Source: Cupriavidus basilensis (GTDB lineage Bacteria > Pseudomonadota > Gammaproteobacteria > Burkholderiales > Burkholderiaceae). Taken from it: a stretch of DNA of 64,000 nucleotides. The notes under the pieces were generated by a model. It was given only the letters and a program-made list of their open reading frames with translations, was not told the origin of the DNA and did not search any database. Positions within the stretch are counted from its first letter, which is position 1, and each line of letters starts with the position of its first letter. The stretch covers positions 1,116,001-1,180,000 of the forward strand of contig NZ_CP010537.1 of the NCBI RefSeq assembly GCF_000832305.1, in the 5' to 3' direction. Below are positions 45,170 through 54,919 of this stretch, in pieces. The translations under genes were made by a program, and so were the position numbers.

Positions 45170-45605
45170 GGAAAGAGAAATATCTTTGCTGATCGGCTTG
45201 CCGGGCCGGCAATCGCGCAGGTTCGCGTGAATTGCCATGGCTCGTCGGACGGTCGATGGCCGGCGGGCGACGATCAGGATGTTGGGCGGACGCGCGGCGA
45301 TCGGCATGGGAGCCGATCGGAGCGCCGGGGGAGCGATCTTGCCGGCGCGTGCTCTATAGTCAGTCGGACTACTGGCGATGGCGCGTGATTGGCACGCCGC
45401 TTGATACGGGAGAATTGCCTGAAAGAGCCTGAATTATACAGAAGGCATCGCGCCCTTGGTTTTCAGCAGGCAACAGGCGCTTGCGTCACTCGACCTGTGC
45501 CATCCAAGGTTTCACGCGGGCTGCCTGCAAGCTCTGCTATTCTTGGTCAGCCGGTGCTGCCACGGCGTGGGTTTTCATGGCGGTGGTTTATTCCCGTCTG
45601 AGATC
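45170..45605. other. Intergenic region, no gene seen
   Basis: About 435 bases between the divergent MscS-type and AraC-type genes. No convincing gene, repeat or terminator was seen; both promoters should lie here. Confidence 0.35.
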
Positions 45606-46523
45606 ATGCCTGTCAACGCCAAAGCCTCCTTCCCGCACGCAGCTCCTGTATCGATCGACGCATTCGGGTGCGCCGCGGAAAAGCTCTCCAAGGATCAGAA
45701 GCTCACCGGCAGCGAGATCCATTTTTTCCGCAAGAGCTCGCCCGGCGAGAAGGCGAGCCAGGTTATCACTTCGGCGTCGCATCGCGGCTTTCTGGTGGGG
45801 ATTTCGCTGTGCACGGGCCATCGCCGCCGGGTGTTTCATGAGCGCCGCGCGAGCACCCACGAATTTGAAAATAACTCCATCTATATCCGGAATTTCCTTG
45901 AAGACTATAAAGCCGATTTTTATGGTTTTTTCGACTTCATCCTGCTGGAGATTTCCCGCACCTTTATCGAGCGCACCAGCGCGGAACTAGGCCGCTCGCG
46001 CATCCTGGGGCTGCGCAGCGCGGCGGGAGAGCAAGACCAGGTGCTGGCGCATCTCGCCCAGGCGGCGGCGCCGGCACTGAGCCAGCCCGGGATGGCCAGC
46101 AAGCTGTTCGTCGATCAGCTGGGCTTCACGATCGGGACCTATCTCGTCGAGCGCTATGGGAATGGCTCCGTCGCGACGCCCAAGACAAACCGGTTGCTGT
46201 CGCAACGCAGCGTGGAGATGGCCAAGGAAATGCTGATCGCCAAGATCGATGGCGATCTGTCCATTGCCGACGTCGCCGACGCCTGCAACCTGTCGCGTAG
46301 CCATTTCACCCGTGCCTTTCGGGATACGACTGGCCAGACACCCCATCAGTGGCTGGCGGCCCAGCGCCTGGAGCGCGCCCGCGGGCTCCTGCGCGAAACC
46401 GGACTCTGCCTGGCGGAAGTGGCAATGGCTTGCGGCTTCTCCGATCAAAGCCATTTCACCCGCGTGTTCTCGCAAGCGGTCGGCGTCTCTCCCGGCAACT
46501 GGCGCCGCAGGGTTCACGCCTGA
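45606..46523 (+). CDS. AraC-family transcriptional regulator
   Basis: A 305-residue AraC/XylS-type activator. The C-terminal 100 residues contain the two helix-turn-helix motifs: IADVADACNLSRSHFTRAFR and LAEVAMACGFSDQSHFTRVF, followed by VGVSPGNWRR. The N-terminal part (about residues 1-190) is not a clear cupin and binds an unknown effector. The longer frame from 45456 lacks similarity. It precedes an MFS exporter gene on the same strand by 163 bases and probably regulates it. Confidence 0.88.
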   Translation: MPVNAKASFPHAAPVSIDAFGCAAEKLSKDQKLTGSEIHFFRKSSPGEKASQVITSASHRGFLVGISLCTGHRRRVFHERRASTHEFENNSIYIRNFLEDYKADFYGFFDFILLEISRTFIERTSAELGRSRILGLRSAAGEQDQVLAHLAQAAAPALSQPGMASKLFVDQLGFTIGTYLVERYGNGSVATPKTNRLLSQRSVEMAKEMLIAKIDGDLSIADVADACNLSRSHFTRAFRDTTGQTPHQWLAAQRLERARGLLRETGLCLAEVAMACGFSDQSHFTRVFSQAVGVSPGNWRRRVHA

Positions 46524-46686
46524 CGCGCCGGGCGCAAGGCTGGTGCGCCGATGCCGATGCCGATGCCGAGGCACAAGACCATTGTCCCTTGGTATAGGTA
46601 GACGGCGCCCGCTGTGCTCCACACAATGCGGCTGTGCCACTGTTGGCATTGCCACCTTCAGTGCCTGAGCAACTTGCGACCAAGCC

Positions 46687-48318
46687 ATGAATGACTCTCA
46701 AGCCGGCTCAGCCGGCACGCCCGCCGCGCAGCGCGGCAGCGCCGGTGCAGCCGGCTCGCCGTGGAGCCCGCTGCGGTACAGCACTTTCCGGATGCTGTGG
46801 ATCGCCACGGTGGCGTCCAATGTGGGTACCTGGATGAACGACGTAGGCGCCAGCTGGCTGATGACGTCGCTCGACCCCGATCCCCTGATGGTCGCCCTGG
46901 TGCAGGCTGCGGGCAGCCTGCCGATGTTCCTGTTCGCCCTGCCGTCCGGGGTGCTGGCCGATATCGTCGACCGGCGCAAGTACCTGATCTTCGCGCAGCT
47001 TTGGACGCTGGCGGTGGCGACCACGCTGGGCGTGCTTGCGCTCACCGGCCTGGTCAACGCCCATGTGCTGCTGCTGGCTGCATTTTTGCTGAGCACCGGC
47101 GCGGCGATGAGCTCGCCGCCGTTCCAGGCCATCGTGCCGGACCTGGTCGACAAGGCGGACTTGCCGCCGGCCATTGCGCTGAACTCCCTGGGGATCAATA
47201 TCAGCCGTGCGATCGGCCCTGCGCTGGGTGGCTTGATCCTGTCGTTCTCCGGGCCCGCGGTGGTCTTTCTGCTCAACGCGCTGTCGGTGCTGGGCGTGAC
47301 GCTGGTGCTGTACCGGTGGAAGGCCGAGCCCGCCCGGCGGAACCTGCCGCCCGAGCATTTCCTTTCGGCGGTGCGTGCCGGCCTGCGGTATGTGGAGGCC
47401 GCGCCGCTGCTGCGGGTCGTGCTGGTCAGGGCGGTCGCGTTCTTTCTCTTCGGCAGTGCCGGCTGGGCGCTGCTGCCGCTGGTGGCCCGGCGGGAACTGG
47501 GCCTCGGCCCGGGCGGATATGGCTTGCTGCTGGCCAGCATCGGCCTGGGCGCCGTCGGCGGCGCGCTTGTGCTCCCCAAGCTGCGCGGCCGGGTCAGCGC
47601 CGATCGCATGGTGGTGCTGGCAAGCCTGCTGTTCGCGCTGAGCTTGCTCGCGCTGGCCTATGTGCGGCATTTCTGGCTGCTGGCAGCCGCACTGCTGTTT
47701 GCCGGGCTGGCCTGGATCGCGGTACTGTCCACGCTCAATGTGGCCGCCCAGCGCAGCGCCGCGGGCTGGGTCAAGGCACGCGCGCTGGCGGCCTACCTGA
47801 CCGTGTTCTTCGGCGCCATGACCGCGGGGAGCGCGCTATGGGGCAAGACCGCCGCGCTGCTGGGCATTCCCGCCGCCCTGATGCTAGCGGCAGCCGGGCT
47901 GGCCCTGGCTTGCACCGCTGCGCTGCGGTGGCGCCTGGGCATCTCGCCGGAGCTGGACCTGGCGCCTTCAGGCTTTCTGCACCCGGGTGAACTGGACGTG
48001 GCCCACGACCGTGGGCCAGTGATGATCTGCGTGGAATACGAGGTCGCGCCCGAGGATGCGGCAGCGTTTGGCAAGGCCGTGCAGGAGATGCGCCGGATTC
48101 GCCGCCGCGGCGGTGCGCTGTCCTGGGGGGTCTACGAAGACCTGGCCGCGCCCGGGCGCTTCATCGAGACCTTCCTGGTGGAGTCGTGGCTGGAGCATCT
48201 GCGCCAGCACGAGCGCCACACCATGAACGACAAACTGATCCAGACGCGCGTGCATAGCTTTCACCGCGGTGCCGCGCCGCCCGTCGTGCGCCACCTGGCA
48301 GCACCCGATGGCAGCTGA
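46687..48318 (+). CDS. MFS exporter (MFS_3/EntS-like) fused to a C-terminal ABM-like domain
   Basis: A 543-residue protein. Residues about 20-415 are a 12-helix MFS_3 transporter (MLWIATVASNVGTWMNDVGA, LPSGVLADIVDRRKYLIFAQ, NLPPEHFLSAVRAGLRYV), related to the enterobactin exporter group. Residues about 435-535 form a soluble domain (PVMICVEYEVAPEDAAAF, GGALSWGVYEDLAAPGRFIE, then SWLEHLRQHER) resembling antibiotic biosynthesis monooxygenase-type ferredoxin-like folds. The fusion recurs in Burkholderiales and its role is unknown. The next gene is convergent, ending 16 bases away. Confidence 0.87.
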   Translation: MNDSQAGSAGTPAAQRGSAGAAGSPWSPLRYSTFRMLWIATVASNVGTWMNDVGASWLMTSLDPDPLMVALVQAAGSLPMFLFALPSGVLADIVDRRKYLIFAQLWTLAVATTLGVLALTGLVNAHVLLLAAFLLSTGAAMSSPPFQAIVPDLVDKADLPPAIALNSLGINISRAIGPALGGLILSFSGPAVVFLLNALSVLGVTLVLYRWKAEPARRNLPPEHFLSAVRAGLRYVEAAPLLRVVLVRAVAFFLFGSAGWALLPLVARRELGLGPGGYGLLLASIGLGAVGGALVLPKLRGRVSADRMVVLASLLFALSLLALAYVRHFWLLAAALLFAGLAWIAVLSTLNVAAQRSAAGWVKARALAAYLTVFFGAMTAGSALWGKTAALLGIPAALMLAAAGLALACTAALRWRLGISPELDLAPSGFLHPGELDVAHDRGPVMICVEYEVAPEDAAAFGKAVQEMRRIRRRGGALSWGVYEDLAAPGRFIETFLVESWLEHLRQHERHTMNDKLIQTRVHSFHRGAAPPVVRHLAAPDGS

Positions 48319-48334
48319 CCACACCTGCGCCGGA

Positions 48335-49537
48335 TCAGGGCGGGGTGGCGTCCAGGCGCGGCAGCAGTTGCCTGGACAGTTCCAGGATCAGCAGGATCAC
48401 GAGCGCGCCGCTGATGGCGAACAAGGCCGGGATGCCGGCCGTGTCCACCAGGCGCGCCGCTAGCAGCACGCCAAGGCCCTGGCCGGCGAACAGGCAGAAC
48501 GCAAACAAGGCGACGGCGTTCGCGCGTTGCGAAGGTGCCATCTGCGTGGCGGCGGTCTGCATCGCATTCAGGACGATGTAGTAGCCACAGCCCGCGCACA
48601 GGCAACCCGCGGCAATCCAGAGCCAGTGTTGCCCAAGTGCGATGCAGGCCATCCCCACGCCAAGCAGCGCGGCCGCCAGCCTGGCCAGGCGCCGCCGTCC
48701 CACGCTGCGAATCAGCGCCGGCGCGAAGCCGGCGTACAGCAGCCCGCCTATGCCGTGCATCGACGTGATGGCGCCGGCCGCCGCCAGGGACAAGGCAAAG
48801 TGGAGCTTGAGGTAGGTCGGCACAAAGGCGAACACGCTCGGGCAGAGCAAGCCCAGCAGCAAGGTCATGCACAGTACCCGGCGCACCCATGCGGATTTCA
48901 GCAGGGTTGCGGGTCCTGGCCGCGGGCCGGGTGCCCCGCGCCGCCAATCGCCGGCCGTTTCATCGCGGCGTGCCAGGCTGGCCAGGATCGCGGCCACGCA
49001 GGCGAAACCGGCGGCCAGCAGCACGAAGGCGGCACGCCAGCCCAGCGTATCGGCGACGAGTCCGGATACCCATTGGCCGGTCATCAGTCCGCAGATGGTG
49101 GCCACCGAGTAGCGCGCGAGCAGGCTCTGCCGCGAGACCAGTGGTTCGGTATCGCCGAGGCGCGCCAGGCAGATCGGAATGACGCCAGCCGCCGCCGCGC
49201 CGGCGATCGCGCGCACTACCACCAGCCATTCGAAGCCAGGCGCCAGCGACTGGCTGAAATTGGCAACGGCGCAGGCCAGCAAGGCAGCCGCGATGACACG
49301 CAGCTTGCCGTAGCGTTCGGCCAGGGGCCCGTAGATCAGCTGGAATGCGGCATAGGCAAGCATGAAGCTTGTCACCGCCACACCGGTCTTTCCCGCGGAG
49401 ATCCCGAAGTCGCGTGACAAGGCCGGCAGCAGGGTGTCGGCGGCCCGGATGGAGGCCGCGGCAAAAAAGCCGCTCAGGCCCAGGGCAAGCCGCTCGTGGC
49501 GCATGCCGAGTGCCAGGGGCACCGCGATTTCGGGCAT
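48335..49537 (-). CDS. MFS transporter
   Basis: A 400-residue, 12-helix transporter of the MFS_1/arabinose-efflux-like group. Seen: FFAAASIRAADTLLPALSRDFG in segment 1, YGPLAERYGKLRVIAAALL in the segment 2-3 loop and GRRRLARLAAALLG in the second half. The ATG at 49537 sits 5 bases after the stop of a receiver-only response regulator, so the two are co-transcribed. Substrate unknown; multidrug or sugar efflux are both possible. Confidence 0.85.
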   Translation of the reverse strand: MPEIAVPLALGMRHERLALGLSGFFAAASIRAADTLLPALSRDFGISAGKTGVAVTSFMLAYAAFQLIYGPLAERYGKLRVIAAALLACAVANFSQSLAPGFEWLVVVRAIAGAAAAGVIPICLARLGDTEPLVSRQSLLARYSVATICGLMTGQWVSGLVADTLGWRAAFVLLAAGFACVAAILASLARRDETAGDWRRGAPGPRPGPATLLKSAWVRRVLCMTLLLGLLCPSVFAFVPTYLKLHFALSLAAAGAITSMHGIGGLLYAGFAPALIRSVGRRRLARLAAALLGVGMACIALGQHWLWIAAGCLCAGCGYYIVLNAMQTAATQMAPSQRANAVALFAFCLFAGQGLGVLLAARLVDTAGIPALFAISGALVILLILELSRQLLPRLDATPP

Positions 49538-49542
49538 CGTCT

Positions 49543-49941
49543 TCAGTCCCCTGGCTGCGGCCCGGACTTCGCGCTTCGCGCCAGCACGTTCCCGATGCAA
49601 CGGATGATGTCGGCTTCCATGAACGGCTTGCCGAGAAAGCAGGCAGCGCCGATCGCCTCGGCGCGTTGCCGGTAGCATTCCTCGGGAAAGGCCGTCATGA
49701 AGATCACCGGCGTGGAAAACCCGCGTGCGCGAAGGTGTTCGCACAGCGCGAAGCCGTTCATCGCGGGCATCTGCACGTCGGCAACCAGGCAGGAAATGCC
49801 ATCGATGGTGTTTGACTGCAGCAGATCGTTCCCGCTCGCATAGAGTTCGACGCTCATGCTGAAGGAGCGCAGCAGGCTTCCCAGGGCTTGTCGGACAGCA
49901 GCATCGTCGTCGACGATGGCGATCACCGGGGTAGCTATCAC
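49543..49941 (-). CDS. Single-domain response regulator (FixJ-type receiver)
   Basis: A 132-residue receiver domain with no output domain. VIAIVDDDAAVRQALGSLL supplies the acidic pocket, D54-55 lies in LVADVQMPAMNGF, a threonine in VIFMTAFPEE and the lysine in FLGKPFMEADII. It probably shuttles phosphoryl groups or titrates a kinase. It is divergent from a large sensor kinase gene (start 50301), and a second regulator with a DNA-binding domain lies beyond, so all three may form one phosphorelay. It is translated just ahead of an MFS transporter gene. Confidence 0.88.
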   Translation of the reverse strand: MIATPVIAIVDDDAAVRQALGSLLRSFSMSVELYASGNDLLQSNTIDGISCLVADVQMPAMNGFALCEHLRARGFSTPVIFMTAFPEECYRQRAEAIGAACFLGKPFMEADIIRCIGNVLARSAKSGPQPGD

Positions 49942-50300
49942 ACGGTGTTCCTCCTTTTGTCATGAGCGGTGACGAAGCGGTCGGAGGCCCCCATCGCTTG
50001 CATCGAGGATATCGTGCTGCCACGTTCTCTGGAATCATACGGTGGTATTGCCGGCCACGGTCAGGGATTCCCCCCGGGCGCGCGGGCAAGAGCGGTCCGG
50101 CCGCGCCGTGCGCCCCGTGCCCACGCGCTCTCGGGTCCGGCCAGGCCCGCCCGGGCCAGGCCTGGCGTGGCAGGGGGTAACACCAAAGTATGAGACGGCG
50201 ACACCGGCGGGCGCATCCTCTGCCGCTGATTGCCCCTGTCGGGCGGAATATACTCCGAGCTTCCGAGCTTCCCGGCTTTCATGATGCAGTCCCAGGTTCG
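49942..50300. other. Divergent intergenic region, no gene seen
   Basis: About 360 bases between the receiver gene and the large sensor kinase gene. The kinase frame could be extended to 50190, but the added residues lack similarity. Direct CCCGGGCGCG/GGCCCGCCCGGGCC-rich sequence at 50077-50170 is GC-rich but unassigned. Confidence 0.35.
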
Positions 50301-53300
50301 ATGAATTCGTTGCGCAACTACAAGCTCGAATATTTGCTGGACGGCGAGATCGCGCTGCTTCGCGGGACTGCCGCCGGATGCCCGCCCGTGCTGCTTTCGC
50401 TCGCCGGCCCGGCTGCCAGCGTGGCTGGTGTGCAGCGCCGGCGCCTCGAGCACGAATTCACCTTGCGGGACCTGCTGCGATCCGATTGGGCAGTGGTTCC
50501 GGTGGCGTTGATCCGCTATGACCGCAGGCCGGCCCTGCTCGCGGCCGACGAGGGCGGCTCGCCGCTGGCCCCGTTGCCTGGCGAGCCGTTTGCGCTGGAT
50601 GCCTTCCTGGAAATCGCGATCGCCGTGTCCGCCGCGATCGCGGCCATGCACGAATCCGGCATCGTCCACCGCGACATCAAGCCTGCGCATCTCCTGGTCG
50701 CACCGAACCGGGAACGGGCCTGGATTACCGGGTTCGGCATCGCCACCGTCGCCTCGTCTGGCACCTTGCCCGGCACCTTGCCCGGCGCGCAAGCCCCGAT
50801 GCTGGCGGGAACCCTGGCCTACATGGCGCCCGAGCAGGCCGCCAGGGGAGAGTCGGCGGTCGACGCACGGGCGGACCTCTACGCGCTGGGCGTGATCCTG
50901 TATCAGATGCTCACGGGTGTCCTGCCGCTCGAAGCCAGCGAGCCGGTAGGCTGGGTGCACAGCCATTTCGCAAGACTGCCGGTGGCGCCGTCCGAGCGCA
51001 ACGACGCCGTTGCGCCAGTGTTGTCGGCCATGGTGATGCGGTTGCTGGCCAAGGCGCCCGCGGAACGCTACCCCAGCGCGAGCGCGCTTGCCGGCGAACT
51101 GCGGCGGTGCCAGCAGGCGTGGCGCAACCACGGCAGCCTGGATGAGGTCGCAAGCGCCCCATTGCCTGACTTGCCGGATAGCCAGGGCGATGCGCCGGGT
51201 TTGCTTGCCGAGGGCCTGCAGCGGCTGCCGCCGGAAACAGGCGCCTTGCTGATGGCCCTGTCTTGCCTGGGCAGCACGGTGCCGGCGGCAACCGCGGCTC
51301 AGGCGTTGGATGTCAGCGAAGCACGGCTTGGCGGCCTGCTGGCGCAAGCCGTGGCCGGGGGCTACATCGTGGTCGGCGATGCCTGCTATCGCTTCGCCCA
51401 CGAACGGGTCCAGGAGGCAGCCTATGCCTTGATTCCTGTTGCCGATCGCCCGGCCTTGCACCTGCGGTTTGGCCGCCGGTTGGCGCACGGTGACAATGGT
51501 GACGGCGGCGTCTTCTGCGCGGTTGACCAGTTCAACCGCGCAGCCGGCATCCACCTCGATGACGGCGAGCGGCTCCAGGTTGCCCAACTGAGCCTGGAGG
51601 CCGCGCTTCGCGCGATGAAGACAACCGCCTACGACACCGCCAGTGCTTGTTTTTCCGCCGGCGAGCGATGGCTGCCAGACGGGGCATGGGAGACCCATCA
51701 CGCGTTGGCGCTGGCGTTGGCGATGGGCCGCGCCGAGTGCGAATTCGTTGACGGCCGGCTTGGCGCCGCCGCGGCCAGTTTGCTGGACCTGAGCGCCAGG
51801 ACGCGGACACCCGCCGACCTGGCGGCGGTCACGCGGCTGCAAGTGGCGGTGCATACGGCGCTTGACCAGTCCGACCACGCCGTCAGGCTGGGGCTGGGGT
51901 TCGTCCGCACGATGGGCCTGGACTTCCGGCCCGACGCGCCGGGGCAGGTGGAGGAGGAGTACCAGCGCTTGCTTGCGTTGCTGGGCGATCGGCCGGTCGA
52001 GTCGCTGGCCAGCTTGCCGCGCATGCATAGCCCGGTGTGGCGCGCCACGCTCAGCGTCCTGGCCGAGGTGATGTCGCCCGCGTCGTTCATGGACCGGAAC
52101 CTGCGCGACCTGATACCGCTCTGGATGGCGCTCATCAGCCTGGAGCATGGCAACGACGAAGCCTCCTGCATTGCGTACGTTCACCTTGGCATGACGATCG
52201 GGCCGCGTTGTGGCGACTACGGGCTGGGTTATCGCCTGGGCCAGGCCGGCCTGGCGCTGGTCGCGCAGGAGGGCATGGGCCGCTTTCGCGCCAAGGTCCA
52301 TATGTGCTTTGGGGCGTTGCTGCTGCCGTGGACCCAGCCCATCCGCGGCGGGCGCGAACTGATCGAGCGCAGTTTCGAAGAAGGCCGGCAGACGGGGGAT
52401 TTCAATTTCGCTGCCTATAGCCGCAACCAGCTGGTGACCCATCTGCTCGGTTGCGCGGAGCCGCTGGCCAGCGTGGAGGCGCAGATCGAGACTGGCCTGG
52501 CTTTCGCCCGCTCTCTCGGCCTGGGGCGGGTCGTCGATATCCTGAGCGCGCAGGCCAGGTATGTGGCGGTGCTGCGGGGCAGGGCCGCAGGCTGGATGGC
52601 GCGGGAGGCCGGCGAGCCGGGGCTGCTGGAAGCCGAGGCAAGACTGCAGGCCGATCCCCGCCTCGCCGTCGCCGCCTGCTGCTACTGGATTCGCAAGCTG
52701 CAGGCCTGTTTCGCCGCGGACGACTATCGGGGGGCGCTGGACGCGGCCCGCAAGGCGGAGCCGCTGCTATGGACCGCCCCGTATTTCCTGGAGATCGCGG
52801 ACTATCATTTTTTCGCGGCGCTCACGTTGGCGCGGGCGCCGGTATTCCCGGGCCACGCACCAGGCCACACATCCGGCCACGTGCCTGGCGGCGCGCACGC
52901 GGCGGCGTTCAAACGCCATCACGACCAGCTGAGCGCCTGGGCACGGGAGAATCCCGCCAACTTCGGCGCGCGCGCGGGCATCCTGTCGGCCGAAGCCTCG
53001 CGCATGGCGCGAGATCCCTTGCAGGCCATGCGGCAGTACGAGCAGGCGGCCCGACAGGCGCGAGAGCGGGACCTGGTGCATGACGAGGCCCTGGCCTACG
53101 ATCTGTGCGCGCGCTGCTGTTTCGAACAGGGCCTGGCGGCGCCGGCAATGGCTTACTTGCGCAAGGCCCGCGATGCCTATGGCAGTTGGGGCGCCGAGGG
53201 CCTGGTGCGCAAGCTGGAGGCGCGCGCGCGCGCCCATGACGGCACGGATCTGGACACGGGCCGCACGGCCATCGAACGGACCGACGCGGCGGCCCTTCAG

Positions 53301-54614
53301 CCCGCTACCTATATCGGCCCTGCCTCCCAGCTGGACCTCGACACCGCCATCAGGGCGACGCAGGCGCTGGCCGGCGAGATACAGCTCGACCGCCTGATCA
53401 ACACGCTGCTGACGACCACCCTTGAGCAGGCGGCCGCACAGAGAGCATTGCTGTTTCTCTGGCAGGACGGTGCACTGCGCCTGGCCGCGCAAGCCCGGAC
53501 CGAGCAATCCGGCATTGTGGTCGACCTGGACCCGGCCGGCGCCGTGCCCTATCCCCGCGCCATCATCGACGCGGCGCTCACGACCCGCGCGGATTTCGTC
53601 CTCGACAATGCCAGGACGCATGCGAAGTTCGGGCAGGATGCGGACGTCCAGGCGCGCAGCGTGCGCTCGGTGGCGTGCCTGGCGCTGGCCAAGCAGGCCG
53701 CGCCGATCGGCGTGCTCTACCTGGAGAATAATCTGGCGGATGGGCTGTTTACCGGCCGGAGAATCAACCTGCTGGCCATGCTGGCCTCCCAGGCAGCCAT
53801 CTCCCTGGAGAATGCCAGGCTCTATGAAGAGTTGCTGCGCCAGAACCAGGAGCGCCAGCGGGCACAAGCCGAACTGGCGCACGTCTCCCGGGTCACCACG
53901 CTTGGCGAGCTGGCGGCGTCGATTGCGCACGAGGTCAATCAGCCGCTGACCGGTATCGTCACGTATGGCGGCGCGTGCCTGCGCTGGATCAACCGTCCCG
54001 AACCCGATCTCGATGAAGCGCGTCATGCGGTGGAGAACATGATCGCGGAAGGACTGCGCGCAAGCGAGGTGATCCGGCGCATCCGGGCGCTCGCGCGCAA
54101 GGGGGAGTCTCGTCGCTTGCCGTTGCAATTGAGCGACCTTGTGGCCGAGACCGTGGCCATGGTCAAGCACCAGGCCGAGGCTCAAGCCATCGTCATTGCC
54201 CAGGACTGCGCGGCCGGGCTGCCGCAAGTGCTCGGCGACCGCATCCAGTTGCAGCAGGTGATCATCAACCTGCTCGTCAATGCCATCCAGGCAATGTCAT
54301 GCCGCCGTCCGGGGCGCCGTCACCTTCGGGTCACCACCGCGGCGCCCGCCGACGGCCAGGTACTGTTGCGGGTGGAGGATACCGGCCCGGGTATCGACGC
54401 GGGAAAGCTGGACAAGCTGTTCGAGGCGTTCTACACCACGCGCGAGCAAGGGCTGGGCATGGGCCTGTCGATCTGCCGATCGATCGTCGAAGCGCATGGT
54501 GGCTCCATATGGGCCGAGTCTCCCGTGCGTGCCGAGGCGCAAAGCGGCCAGCATCCGGCAGGCCCCGGCGCGGCCTTCTCCTTTACCCTGCCGGTGCCGC
54601 AACCACAGCCGTGA
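50301..54614 (+). CDS. Kinase-like / GAF / histidine kinase sensor lacking the AAA ATPase module
   Basis: A 1437-residue protein. Residues 10-270 are a serine/threonine-kinase fold: HRDIKPAHLL (D125, but H130 where Asn is normal), GFG at 144-146 where DFG is normal, and GTLAYMAPEQ. Then a TPR-like helical region (about 300-1000), a GAF domain (about 1035-1180), HisKA (IAHEVNQPLTG, His near 1209) and HATPase_c (N box QQVIINLLVNAIQAM, VEDTGPGID, GLGMGLSICRSIVEAHGG). Trifunctional kinase/ATP-binding/histidine kinases are usually 1700-1900 residues, with an AAA-type NTPase after the kinase domain; here HGSLDEVAS (about 278-286) leads within 20 residues into the post-ATPase helices. It is divergent from a receiver gene and followed by a LuxR-type regulator. 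Confidence 0.85.
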   Translation: MNSLRNYKLEYLLDGEIALLRGTAAGCPPVLLSLAGPAASVAGVQRRRLEHEFTLRDLLRSDWAVVPVALIRYDRRPALLAADEGGSPLAPLPGEPFALDAFLEIAIAVSAAIAAMHESGIVHRDIKPAHLLVAPNRERAWITGFGIATVASSGTLPGTLPGAQAPMLAGTLAYMAPEQAARGESAVDARADLYALGVILYQMLTGVLPLEASEPVGWVHSHFARLPVAPSERNDAVAPVLSAMVMRLLAKAPAERYPSASALAGELRRCQQAWRNHGSLDEVASAPLPDLPDSQGDAPGLLAEGLQRLPPETGALLMALSCLGSTVPAATAAQALDVSEARLGGLLAQAVAGGYIVVGDACYRFAHERVQEAAYALIPVADRPALHLRFGRRLAHGDNGDGGVFCAVDQFNRAAGIHLDDGERLQVAQLSLEAALRAMKTTAYDTASACFSAGERWLPDGAWETHHALALALAMGRAECEFVDGRLGAAAASLLDLSARTRTPADLAAVTRLQVAVHTALDQSDHAVRLGLGFVRTMGLDFRPDAPGQVEEEYQRLLALLGDRPVESLASLPRMHSPVWRATLSVLAEVMSPASFMDRNLRDLIPLWMALISLEHGNDEASCIAYVHLGMTIGPRCGDYGLGYRLGQAGLALVAQEGMGRFRAKVHMCFGALLLPWTQPIRGGRELIERSFEEGRQTGDFNFAAYSRNQLVTHLLGCAEPLASVEAQIETGLAFARSLGLGRVVDILSAQARYVAVLRGRAAGWMAREAGEPGLLEAEARLQADPRLAVAACCYWIRKLQACFAADDYRGALDAARKAEPLLWTAPYFLEIADYHFFAALTLARAPVFPGHAPGHTSGHVPGGAHAAAFKRHHDQLSAWARENPANFGARAGILSAEASRMARDPLQAMRQYEQAARQARERDLVHDEALAYDLCARCCFEQGLAAPAMAYLRKARDAYGSWGAEGLVRKLEARARAHDGTDLDTGRTAIERTDAAALQPATYIGPASQLDLDTAIRATQALAGEIQLDRLINTLLTTTLEQAAAQRALLFLWQDGALRLAAQARTEQSGIVVDLDPAGAVPYPRAIIDAALTTRADFVLDNARTHAKFGQDADVQARSVRSVACLALAKQAAPIGVLYLENNLADGLFTGRRINLLAMLASQAAISLENARLYEELLRQNQERQRAQAELAHVSRVTTLGELAASIAHEVNQPLTGIVTYGGACLRWINRPEPDLDEARHAVENMIAEGLRASEVIRRIRALARKGESRRLPLQLSDLVAETVAMVKHQAEAQAIVIAQDCAAGLPQVLGDRIQLQQVIINLLVNAIQAMSCRRPGRRHLRVTTAAPADGQVLLRVEDTGPGIDAGKLDKLFEAFYTTREQGLGMGLSICRSIVEAHGGSIWAESPVRAEAQSGQHPAGPGAAFSFTLPVPQPQP

Positions 54615-54919
54615 CCGCAGGCCTGGGCGGCGCCCTGGCGAGCGTCTATTGAGCGTCTATTGTCTTTTGGCATGGGTCAGCGGGTCCTTGGGCAAGCGCT
54701 GCCCTTAAAGTGATCGTTAGTAATCTTCGACTGTGAGGCACGCATTAACAAGCCACAGTAGACAAAAGCCGGCACAAATCGACAATACGCCGGCAGGGCA
54801 AAAGCGTAGAGTGCCCATGGGCAAGCCATGCGGCGACACCGCCCCGCACAGCCCGAAACAACGATTGACGTGGTCCGCGTTCGTGCTGGCGCCTTTGAAT
54901 CTGACTGGAGAAACTGACC
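54615..54919. other. Intergenic region before the LuxR-type regulator
   Basis: About 305 bases after the kinase stop. The AT-rich part at 54700-54800 probably holds a promoter for the regulator; no hairpin stands out. Confidence 0.35.

Noticed and set aside
50061..52442. A 793-codon minus-strand open frame opposite the sensor kinase
   Set aside because: Antisense shadow of a domain-rich gene; no family features and biased composition.
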